From assembly GCF_036417845.1 (NCBI RefSeq), contig NC_090018.1:186001-250000 (forward strand): a stretch of DNA of 64,000 bases. The letters run 5' to 3'. Numbering within the stretch: the first letter of the stretch is position 1; the number at the start of each line of letters is the position of its first letter. Origin of the DNA: Apteryx mantelli. Its lineage: Eukaryota; Chordata; Aves; Apterygiformes; Apterygidae. The notes beneath the pieces are model-generated. The model ran no database searches. It saw nothing but the letters and a program-made list of their open reading frames with translations, and had not been told where the DNA came from. The position numbers and the translations under genes are program-made. Shown here one piece after another: positions 1 through 17,038 of this stretch.

Positions 1-3000
1 GACACTCAGTGTCGGGGCCACGGAGACGGAGGCGCCCAGAGGGCCAGACACGTCCGTGCCCCGAGGCTCGGAGCCGGACGTCCCCCGAGGTCTGGAGACG
101 TTCGTCCCCCAAGGTCCAGAGCCATTTGTGCCCCGCGGCTTGGAGACATCCGTGCCCCGAGGCTCGGAGCCGGACGTCCCCCGAGGTCCGGAGACGTTCG
201 TCCCCCAAGGTCCAGAGCCATTTGTGCCCCGCGGCTTGGAGACATCCGTGCCCCGAAGCTTGGAGCCGGACGTCCCCCGAGGTCCGGAGACGTTCGTCTC
301 CCAAGGAGCAGAGATGTTTGTCCCCCAAGCCCTGGAGACATCCGTCCCCCAAGGTTCGGACAGATTCGTCCCTCAAGGTCTGGAGATGTTCGTGCCTCAA
401 GGTTCAGAGCCAGACGTTCCCCGAGGTCCGGAGACATCCATTGCCCAAGGTCTGGAGATATCTGTCTCCCACGGTCTGGAGACATCCAGCCTCTGTGGTG
501 CAGAGCCAGATGTCCCTCGAGGTCTGGAGACGTTCGTCCCCCCCGGCTCGGAGATGTTCGTCCTCCATGGTCCGGAGACATCCATCCCTCGAGGTCTGGA
601 AATGTTCATCCCCCAAATCCCAGAGATGTCTGTACCCCAAGTCCCGGAGCCGTCCGTGCCCCAAAGTCCAGAGCCGCACGTCCCGCAAGCCCCGGAGACA
701 TCTGTTCCCCGAGGTCCAGAGCTGCCTGCGCCTCAAGCAGCGGAGCCGGAGGCCACCGCAGCCCGGGAGCTGGAGGAGGTGCTGGGGCGGGAGCCGGAGG
801 CATCAGACAGCGAGGGCCCGCCGAAGCGGGACTTCGCCGACACCGGCATCCGCACACTGGACGAGAAGCTGCGGACGCTGCTGTACCCGGAGCACGGCTG
901 TGGCGAGAGCCAGCGGGACGGCCCCGGCCTCGAGTCGCCTCCCTCCTCCTCCTTCTCCTCCTCCTCCTCCTCTTCCTCTTCCTCGGAGAGCCTCGGTGGC
1001 CCCCCGGGGCGCCATGTGAGTCATGGGGGCTCGGCGGGGCCGGGCCGGGGGCCAGCAGGGGGCGGCGGTGGCGGGGCTGGCTCGGGACCCCGCTCTCCGC
1101 AGGAGCCGCCGCCGCCGGAGAGAGCCGAGGGCCACGCCGCTGCCACCGCTGCACCACCGCCGCCGCCGCGCCCCGGAGCCGCGCGCCTGCAGGCAGCAGG
1201 AGGTGGATATTTCGGCCTCAGGTTTACTTGCCCTAGTCTCAAAAACCCCATTAGCAAGAAAACGTGGACCCGCAAATTAAAAAGCTGGGCCTACAGGCTC
1301 CGCCAGCCCGCCGCCTTGTTCAAGAGGGCCAAACCCCGGCAAGGTAGCGTCGCCTCGCGCGGGGGCTCGCGCCTAGGCTCCCCATCGCTCGTTTGCTTCC
1401 TTTGCCCCCTCCCCGGTTTGTTTTGCCCCCGCCGCCACCCTCCCATCGTTTTGCCATTCCACGTAGCCGGGGTTTGGGGGGTTTGGGGGGGGCCGGGGCT
1501 GTTTTGGGTCCCCGCACTCACCCCCCCCCCCCCCGCTGCTTTCTCCTGGCTAGGCGAGGCAGAGGAGCGGCGGCCGGGGGTGGCTGGGGGCCCTTTCGGG
1601 GAGCCCCCCGGCGAGGTTGGGCCCCCCCCACGGCGCGGCACGGCCGCAGGGTCCTTCCGGCGCGGGCGCTTCCAGGTGGGTGCCACCATGGGGCAGGGGG
1701 CCCTGGCGTCTGGGTGCTGGCGGGAGGGCGGCTGGCCTCCCGTGGGGACCCCCAGGGTGTCCCCAAGCACCCCAAACTGCCCCCAGGGACCCCCAGAGGT
1801 GATGGGAGCTCCCCCAGGGACCCCCAGACTCCCCCAGGGACCCACAAAATGCCTCAGGGACCCCCAGAGATGATGGGAGCTGCCCCAGGGACCCCCAAAA
1901 CGCCCCCGGGTGTCCCCAGAGATGATGAGAGGTGCCCCAGGGACCCCCAAATTGCCCCTGGGACCCCCAAACTGCCCCCAGGTGTCCCCAGAGATGATGG
2001 GAGCTGCCCCTGGGACCCCCAGACTGCCCCCGGGTGACCCCAGAGATGATGGGAGCTGCCCCAGGGACCCCCAGACTGCCCCTGGGTCCCCCCAGAGATG
2101 ACGGGAGCTGCCCCTGGGACCCCCAGACTGCCCCTGGGACCCCTCCAAAGAGCCCCAGGAGCGACAGGGATCCTCCTCGAGCCCCCAGCCTGCCGCGCTG
2201 GGAAGGGGCCCAGGTGTCCGGCTCTGCCCGCCACCGTCTTCCCTCCACGTCCCCCCCCCAGGTGGTGGCAGTGCCCACACGGGGGGTGGAGGAGCCGGCA
2301 GGGGCCCAGGCGGCGCTGGGCAGCCCGCCGGGGGGCTCGGGGTCGGACAGCGAGGCCTCGGCAGCCCCCCCGGGTGGGCTGCGGCGCCCCGGCTCCGGCG
2401 CCCACTCGCCCTCGTCGCCCATGAGCAGCGACGGTGACTCTGAGCTCGAGGACGAGGACCTCCGGGCTGAGCTGCAGCAGCTGCGGGAGAAGTAAGGCGG
2501 GTCAGGGGAGGGGCCGGGCACCCGGGGCCGCATCCCCACCCTGGGTCATGCCCTGTCCCCCTGCCAGGCACATCCAGGAGGTGGTGACGCTGCAGGCACA
2601 GCAGGACCGGGAGCTGCAGGAGCTCTACGCCCGTCTGCGGGCCCTGAGGGACACCCGGGGGGAGCCTGGTGAGGCCGGGCCACCCCCCACCTCCCCCCGC
2701 CGGCCCCGGGCCCTCAAGGGCAAGGCCCGGGGACGCCCACCGGCCCCCGGCCCTGACGTCAGCCCCACGCCCACAGGTGGGCCCCATGCCGGGATGCCTG
2801 GGCCTGCTCTGGGGGGAGCTGGGACACTGGGGTCTGCTCCAGGGAGGGGGGCTCGGACATCTGGGCCTGCTCTGGGGAGGGGGGCTGGGATGCCTGGGCC
2901 TGCTCCGGGGAAGCTGGGATGGCCAGGTCTGTGCCGGAGGCTGGGACACCTGGGCCTGCTCCAGGGAGGAGGCTCGGATGCCAGCAGGGTCGTTCGGGGT

Positions 3001-3734
3001 CTGGCTCAGCCCCATAGCAGCTTCCAGCAAGTCCCTACCATGTCCCCAGAGCACGGCGGCGGCTTTGCGCCAGCCCCTGCCTCCTCCTCCTCCTCCTGCA
3101 CCAGCAACTCTCAGCGCCCGAGCAGCTCCCGGGGCCCGGCCCTGCCAGGTACCGCAGGACAGCGGTGTCCCGCCATGCCCATCCAGGATGCCTGGGCCCC
3201 TGCCCCCGGAGGCCTGGGCCCCCGCCGTGCTGGCACGCGGGCTGACAGTGCCTGTGCCCTGCAGAGCCCCGCCGGGTGCCGCCAGCTGCCAAGAAAGGCC
3301 TCTTCACAGATGACTTCCACCGGCTGGTGGATGAGTGGGCGCGGGAGACGGCGGGCACCCCTGGCCCCAAGCCCAGCCTCAACCAGCTCCGGCAGAGCCG
3401 GGGCCGCCCGGAGCCCGACGCCCGGGCCAGGACTGCGGAGGTGAGGGGGGTGCCCGGATGCCTGGGCCCCCTGGGGGGTGCCCCGCTCTGAGCCCCCCCC
3501 GTCTCTCTGTCTCTCCTCCCGGTGCTGCAGGGCGCATCCTCGTGGGTGTCCACCCTGGCGCAGCTGCGCGGCGCCCTGCCGCCCGGCCTGACCTTCGCCG
3601 GGGCGCCACCACCGCCCCCTGGGCTGCCCCCCTGCGGCCCCTTCCCGCCCCGGTGGGCCCCGGCGCCCCCGCCCGGTGCCCTGGGCCCGGCCCTGCACGG
3701 CACCGGCTGCCCCGTCCCGCCAGGGCCCAAGTGA
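1..3734 (+). CDS. WNK3: WNK lysine-deficient protein kinase 3, C-terminal part (5' partial)
   Basis: C-terminal tail of a WNK kinase, which phosphorylates the SPAK/OSR1 kinases that control cation-chloride cotransporters; the kinase domain lies left of the window. Exons read as <1-1015, 1103-1343, 2272-2491, 2568-2776, 3050-3148, 3265-3440 and 3531-3734 (stop), with consistent phases. Family hallmarks seen: [14 protein letters not shown] (about 857-898), [17 protein letters not shown] (about 1240-1300), a Ser-rich stretch with [18 protein letters not shown] leading into [12 protein letters not shown], and [12 protein letters not shown] (about 3303-3338) near the end. The first exon also encodes a long octapeptide repeat. 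WNK3, rather than WNK1/2/4, is an assignment from synteny, because human WNK3 lies near PHF8 and HUWE1. The first small acceptor choice of exon 3 (2262 or 2272) was decided by phase. Confidence 0.85.
56..735 (+). repeat. 24-bp coding minisatellite (octapeptide repeat in WNK3)
   Basis: Roughly 28 in-frame copies of an 8-residue unit of the form VPRGxE(P/T)(D/F/S), with variants such as [16 protein letters not shown] and VPRGSEPD. The reading frame stays open from base 2 through the array into the conserved WNK segment after about 780. Copies at the left are nearly identical and those at the right are diverged, which suggests expansion from the left. Confidence 0.85.
1750..2155 (+). repeat. Minisatellite in WNK3 intron
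   Basis: About seven degenerate 50-65 bp units, each with GATGATGGGAGCTGCCCC followed by GGGACCCCCA-type sequence. The units lie in the intron between WNK3 exons ending 1343 and starting 2272. The rest of that intron (1344-1750) is C-rich single-copy sequence with nothing recognisable. Confidence 0.8.
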
Positions 3735-4700
3735 GTGCAGCGCCGGGTGGCCACCGCCACCGATCTCGCGCCACCGCCGCCAAGCCAGAGCCCCCCGCAA
3801 CCTCCCCCGTTTGTCCTGGGGCTGCCTCTTTCCACCCCAAAACCTCCCTGGTCCATCCTGGAACCACCTCATTTCACCCCAGAACTGCCTCAGCTGAGCC
3901 AAAACCTCCCTGTTTTGTCCTGAAACCAGCCCATTTCACCCCAAAACCTCCCCGTTTCACCTTAAACTCACCTCCTTTAACCACAAACTTCCCCAGTTTG
4001 TCCTAAACCCACCTTGTTTCACCCCAGAATGCTTCGGTTGACCCCCGAGCTGTCTCACCTGAGCCAAAACCACCTCATTCCACTCAGAAACTTCCCTGTT
4101 TTGTCCTAAAACCACCTTGTTTCACCCCAGAACTGCCTCAGTTGGCCCCTGAGCTGCCCCCTGAGCCAAAACCTCCGTTTTTCCTAAAACTGACTCGTTT
4201 CAATCCAAAACCTCCCCAGTTCATCCTAAAACCGCCCCGTTTCACCCCAAAACCGCCCCATTTGCCCAAGCCCCCCTCGGGCCTGTGTTTCACCCCAAAT
4301 TGCCTTGTTTGACCCCCAAACACCTGCTTTTCCCTAAAACTGCCTGTTTTTCCCAAAAACCTCCTCATTGGGTCTCAAATCTTCCCCAGTTGAGCATAAA
4401 CCCCTTGGTTGCCTCACAAACGTCCTCGTTGGGCCCTGAAACCCTTCGTCCCGCCCCCAAACAGCCCCATTTTACCCCAAACCCGCCGCGGGTGTGCAAT
4501 TTGGGGCATAAATGTAAGGGTTTGTCCATCTACCTCATTTCACACCCCTCCCCCCATCATCTCCCCCCAGGCCGGCGAGGTTTTGGGTTCTCTCTGTGGC
4601 ATTTGGGCTCCGGGGGCAGCAGCTGGCGGGGCCCCGCGTTTATTTTTTTGGACGGATTGTTATAAAGGAGTAAAAACAACAAAAAAAAGAAAAATAATAA
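3735..4700 (+). other. WNK3 3' UTR with degenerate tandem repeat
   Basis: After the stop the sequence is built of degenerate units of about 20-25 bases such as TTTCACCCCAAAACC and TTGTCCTAAAACC from about 3830 to 4480. It ends in an A-rich stretch with a poly(A) signal. No conserved reading frame was seen. Confidence 0.65.
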
Positions 4701-4701
4701 A
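4696..4701 (+). other. Poly(A) signal, probable WNK3
   Basis: AATAAA in an A-rich stretch about 960 bases after the WNK3 stop and followed by a TG-rich run at about 4721-4737, the usual arrangement of a downstream element. Confidence 0.6.
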
Positions 4702-4764
4702 AACCCACGTGGAGAAGCGGGTATGTGTGTGTGTGTTGGGGGGGGGGGTTGGTCACTCCCAATA

Positions 4765-5015
4765 TGGCCGCGCCGCGCCGTCTGCGCCACTCCCAAGATG
4801 GCCGGCGTCTGGACGGGAGCCGCCGCGGGACACAGGAGGGGGCAGTACGGTGTTTCCCACCTCCCCTTCGCCGCCACTCCCAAGATGGCGGCCGGCGCCG
4901 CGCCGCTCACAGCATGGCCACCGCGCCTGCGCGACCTCCCCGTGATGGCGGCGCGACCGAGACGCATGACCCTCGCCCCCTCTCCCCTCCTTCCGGTGAC
5001 CCCAAGATGGCGGCG
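4765..5015. promoter_or_regulatory. Cluster of YY1-like AAGATGGC motifs
   Basis: Five related sites in 250 bases: CAATATGGCCGCG (about 4769), CCAAGATGGCCGG (about 4794), CCAAGATGGCGGCC (about 4880), GTGATGGCGGC (about 4941) and CCAAGATGGCGGCG (about 5002), in CpG-rich sequence. AAGATGGCGGC is the classic YY1 site of housekeeping promoters. No gene start is visible next to them; PHF8 begins 0.8 kb downstream. Confidence 0.55.
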
Positions 5016-5047
5016 AGGCTCCGCCCCCTGCTTCCCGTTCCGCGTTT

Positions 5048-5060
5048 GAATAAACTTTAT
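5048..5060. other. Palindromic AATAAACTTTATT (two-way poly(A) signal)
   Basis: AATAAA on the plus strand directly followed by its mirror on the minus strand. It could end transcripts from either side, but no minus-strand gene that would use it was recognised. Confidence 0.4.
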
Positions 5061-5129
5061 TGGGTGGCCGGAGCCAAGCAGCGGTGGAGGCGGCACTGGC
5101 GCCAGGGCCTGGGGGGGCCGCAGACCTCG

Positions 5130-5775
5130 GCGGGGCCCTGTAGAGCCGGAGGGGGGGCGTCCCGGGGCCCTATAGAGCTTGAGGGGGGTCTCAGGCTCCT
5201 ATAGACCCTCGGGTGTCGTCCCGGGGCCCTACAGGCCCGGGCGGGAGCCTATAGATCCGGGAGGAGGCCCTATAGACCCGGGGGGGGGGGCTATAGACCC
5301 GGGGGAAGCCCTATAAGGTCGGGTGGGCCCTGCAGAGCCGTGTGGAGGGGGGCAGGACCCCGTTGACCCCGGGGAGACCCTACAGAGAGACATTACAGGG
5401 AGATTGAGAGAGCAGCTTGGTACATTATAGGAAGTGAGAACCCCTATAGAAGATTGAGTTCTGTGCAGAAAGAGGGGGAGGGGGTCCATAGGAAAAAGGG
5501 GACGGGGAGGCCGGGCCCCCACGGAAAGGAGCCGAAAGCATCCGATCAAGTTTTGCATATGGAAATCCTATAGGAAAGGGGAAAGTAGAGATCTATAGGG
5601 GCCGCAAGGTCGGCGGTAGGAAGAGGAGCCCTCCTCTATAGGGGAAGCCTTGCTGCCCCCCCCCCCCCCCCGCTTTGGGGGGAGGCTGCCCCTATAGGGC
5701 ACTGTGGGGCTGATGCCCCGGAGCAGGGGGGTGGAGGAAGGTGCCTATAGCGGGGGCAGAGGGCGCCTATAGCGG
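5130..5775 (+). repeat. CTATAG-rich array upstream of PHF8
   Basis: About a dozen copies of the palindrome CTATAG (or CTATAA/CTACAG variants), often as CCTATAGACCCGGG, spaced irregularly by 15-60 bases. They are densest at 5165-5320 and run down to 14 bases before the PHF8 start codon. Similar CTATAGGG copies recur at about 6835-6850 in a PHF8 intron. Confidence 0.7.
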
Positions 5776-5781
5776 CCTGCC

Positions 5782-13471
<7,690 letters not shown>

Positions 13472-14060
13472 GAGGGGGGTGGGGCCTGTGGGAGGGGGCA
13501 GTGCCTCTGCATGGCCACGCCCACCTGCCGCAAGGCCATGCCCACCCACCCTTGGCTGCTGCCTTGGCATCCACTGCAAGGGGAAGCTGAGAGGGAGGTG
13601 GAGGCCTCTGCCTGGCCATGCCCACCCCCTGAGAGGCCACACCCACCTATCAGCCCCTGCCTCCGGATCTACTGCAAGGGGAAGTGCTGAGAGGAGGGTG
13701 GGGCCTCTGCATGGCCACACCTACCATGCTGCCCTCTCTCTGCATTGGATGTAGCCTGGTGGCAAGGCAGGACTGCTTTTGATTGGATGCTGCTGGAGCA
13801 AAGGGCGGGGCTTCCCCCACTGCACCTCTCCCTGCAGGATTGGCTGAGGAAAGGGTGGAGCTTCCCCTGATTGGTCGCCGCTGTTTTTTTTTTTTTAATC
13901 CTTCCCCTCTACCCCTTGTCTTCAGGTTGATTGGGAGGGTGGGGTGAGGCCGCTCCCCATTGGCTGTTGCCCCACTCCGGGCTGGGCTCCGCCCTGTTTT
14001 GTAGGAGCCGGGCGAGGCCACGCCCCCCACTTTTATATCGTTAGAATTAAAAAAAAACGG
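13472..14060 (+). other. PHF8 3' UTR and weak poly(A) signal
   Basis: From the stop to an A-rich tract at 14046-14058. ATTAAA at 14046-14051 is the only candidate poly(A) signal. Besides the tandem copies noted separately, the stretch has repeated inverted CCAAT (GATTGG) boxes at about 13776, 13841, 13870 and 13928. Confidence 0.5.
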
Positions 14061-14149
14061 AGAAAACTGCACGCGCCTGCGTGGACCGGTACATCACGTG
14101 ACCCGACCCGCCGGGGCCCTGCACAGCTCCCGGCCTGCGTCTCACGAGC

Positions 14150-15060
14150 AGTGGGAGGTGGCAGTCTCGCGAGAAGCGCCTGCGAGGGGGCGGGCCGCGC
14201 GGCGCTCTCGCGAGATCTCCCGGCCGCCGCTGCCGGCCGGGGAGGCACCGCCGGTCCGTGCTCCTCCCTTTCCCCCCTAGTCCTCGCGCGCGCCGCCCGG
14301 CGTCTCGCGATAGTTCCGGCGGCTGCGCGGCTCTCGCGAGAGCTGGCGTGGCCCCGCCCCGGCCGTTGTGTCCCGTTGCGGCCTCGCGAGATCTCGCGGC
14401 AGGTCTCGCGGGAGGCGCCCGCCCGCCGGTGAGTCCCGGGCCGCCCCCGCCGCCGCGGGACGTGGTGTTTCCGCGGGCGAGGAAGGGGCGGCGGGGGCCA
14501 CCCCGCCCCTTGGGGCGCCTTGTCGCCACCGTTTGCCCCAGCGATGCTGCCCTGTGGGGGAGGGGGGGAATGGAGCCGTTACCGGCTCGGGGGGGGGGGG
14601 GCCGAGGCCGTAAGAAGGTTGGGGCAAATCTCGCGAGGTTTGCCGTGCCTTTGTGCCGCGGCGGTACGTCCTCTCGCGAGAACTGGTGGCGCTCGCTATC
14701 GCGAGACGTCGCGGCCGCCAACGGGGGCGCGCTCCTCCCCCATCCCCCCTCCGGTGTGGCCGCCGCTGCGGGGTGGGGGCGGGGAAGCGTGTTTTCCCCC
14801 CCCCCAATCTCGCGAGATTTCGTCCTGTCAGCCCGGCTCTCGCGCATTTCCCTCCTCCTCTCCGAGATCCCGCCCCCCCCACCGCGGCGCCGCTCGCGCT
14901 CCCATTGGCCCCCATTGGCGCGCCGCTGCCCCCTCCCTCCCCCCCCATGCCCAGCGCGCGCCGCGCTCTCGCGAGACCTCGGCGGCCGCCCCGCCCCGCG
15001 GGCGCCTCTCTCGCGGGAGCCGAGTTCTCGCGGGATTTCGGCGGGGCCGCGGCTCGGGGG
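14150..15060. promoter_or_regulatory. HUWE1 CpG-island promoter with TCTCGCGAGA array
   Basis: Six exact TCTCGCGAGA palindromes start at 14165, 14206, 14332, 14672, 14808 and 14967. Near copies lie at about 14301, 14382, 14391, 14403, 14629, 14697, 15010 and 15024. This motif is a known element of TATA-less housekeeping promoters and the binding site of BANP. The island ends just before the first HUWE1 noncoding exon. Confidence 0.8.
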
Positions 15061-15061
15061 C

Positions 15062-15153
15062 TCTGTGTAAGATGGCGGCGGCGGCGGCAGGAGGCGGCCG
15101 GGCCCGGCACTGACCCTCCCCCCTCCTCCGCGCCCCCCCAGCCGCCCCCAAGC
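15062..15153 (+). other. HUWE1 5' noncoding exon 1 with a 13-codon uORF
   Basis: A probable first exon ending in AAGCAG before a GTACCG donor at 15154. It contains AAGATGGCGGC (a YY1-like site), whose ATG at 15072 opens a 13-codon frame ending in TGA at 15113. The start of transcription cannot be fixed from sequence. Confidence 0.5.
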
Positions 15154-16428
15154 AGGTACCGGCCGGGCCGCGGGGGCGGGGGACTCGGCCCGGCGGGGGG
15201 GCGGGCGCCGGGGCAGGGCTCGGGCCCCCGCTCTGCCCCGGCGGGCGGTCTGGCTCCGTCATGCAGGGCCCGTCCCCCGGTTCCCCGCGGTATCACGATC
15301 TCCCCCACCGGCTCCTTGCTATTAACGTCCCTCCCCTCGGGCCCCTGCTGTTTGGGCCCCCCCGGCTCTGTATCCCCTTCCCCCCGCCCGGTTCCCGTGA
15401 TTCTGCCCCCCCCCAGCCCCGTCCTCTTCCTTCACAAGCCCCGCGATTCCCCCCCTCTGTGATCGAAGGGGGCTGTTCCTTCCCCCTGCGGTGTCCCCCT
15501 GCTTTGAGGGCTTTTCCTGCGATCTCAGTCATTTGCGGATCCTTTTGGGGGGTTCAGCTCCTTTTTTCTGTATTTGTTTCCATGGCCGAGGGAAGACTGC
15601 TCAGGTACCATGTCTCCCTCTTTAGGGCTCTCCCCTCGTTTAGGGGATCCTGTCACCCCGGACCCACCCCAGCGCTGTGCCCCTCCGTGCCTCCCCTGGG
15701 CCGGGTCCCTTCTTGCACTCCCCTAACTCCCTTCCCCGGGCTCTGCTGCCCCCTCTCCCGGCGGCTCTGGGCTTGCGTCCCTCCTTGGCCTGGGGGCAGC
15801 CCCCTCCCGGGGCCCGGTGCTCCGTGTCCTTCTTCTGCACCCTCTTTCCCCACTGTGGGGCTTGTGCCACAGGGGAGCTGGTTGTCCCTGGCCTTTGCTT
15901 TCCTTCCCCCCCCCCCCTTCTATTCCGAGGGGCCAGGTTCTGCCGGCCGCAAGCAGCGCAGGAGAAACCTCCTCGGGTGCTGCGAGCAGTGCGGGACTTC
16001 CCCTTCCCCCGCGTGGGGCTGGCCGAGGCTCCCCGAGAGGAAGGACTTGCGCGCCCCAGTCGCAGCCCGGCTCCGGTCCCCCAGGAGTGCCCGTCCACGC
16101 TCCCTGCTCTGGGTGCTTCTGTGTGGCTCTGCGTCAGCATGCTGCCCAAGCACCCTGTTTTTTTTTCCTTTTGCGTTTTTAAGTTTTCACCACACGTTTC
16201 ATTACTAGGGGTTTTCCCAGCCCCTGAAACATTCTGTTTCTCGTGTGACAGCAACCGGTGCTCGCAGAGACTGTCCCGTCGCTGTCCCTTCCCGCGGCAG
16301 GGTTTGCCCCTTCTTGCTCTCCCAGGGGCTGCCCTGAAGCTCCGGCCCCATCCCGGGATCTCTGGGAGCCTGTGGCCCCATCCCGGGAGGCCCTGGGGGC
16401 TCACACCACCCCGCTGGTTTGCCTGCAG

Positions 16429-16539
16429 GCCCCCCGCTAGTCTGCGACTCGCAGAACGTCTGCTCTTGGCAGCCGGGGCCCCGCGTGGCCAGCGACTCTG
16501 ACGGTGCCGGGCCGAGGATGGACTGGCTGTGATTCCCGG
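16429..16539 (+). other. Probable HUWE1 5' noncoding exon 2
   Basis: Bounded by a CCTGCAG acceptor and a strong GTAAGG donor at 16540, without an open frame continuing into HUWE1. The 15154-17011 interval is otherwise GC-rich noncoding sequence; 16560-16860 looks like a second CpG island with a TGAGTCA-type site (about 16646). Confidence 0.4.
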
Positions 16540-17038
16540 TAAGGTGGTTGCGGCACGCGGGAGAGGCGGCGGCGCCGGGCGGCTCCGGCCCGCTGCGCCC
16601 CTTCCCCCCCCCCGGCAAACTGGGTCAGCGGCCGGCGCGGCGTCGGCTGAGTCAGCCCCCGCGCCCAGGGCAGCCGTGGAGCTTCTTGGCGCCCGGCGCC
16701 CGTTGCCGGCGCCCCCCTTCCCCAGCCGGCGCGGCCGCGGCTTCTCTCCGGGGGCGGCGCCGCGCTGCCGCGTCCCTCCGTCCCTCCCTCCCGCCCGGCG
16801 TTTTGCACATTCATTGTTCCCCGGCGGAGCCGCGACGTCATCTCCCGCCGCCGCGGCGCCCGCGGCCTGCCGGGACTCGCAGTCCCCGGCTCAACAATAG
16901 CAGCGGCGGGAGGCTCCTGCGGCACCGCCGGGCCCCCCTGGACGCCTGGGCCCCCCCGCAGCGGGGGGAGGGGGACGGTGCGGCCCTTGGCAGCCCCGCG
17001 TCACCCCGCAGGCTCAGCGCGCAGACAAGCGACCCAAG

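Noticed and set aside
1291-3054. 587-codon minus-strand open frame across WNK3 introns and exons
   Set aside because: It is a shadow of GC-rich sequence and the intronic minisatellite. It crosses conserved WNK3 exons and has no recognisable domain.
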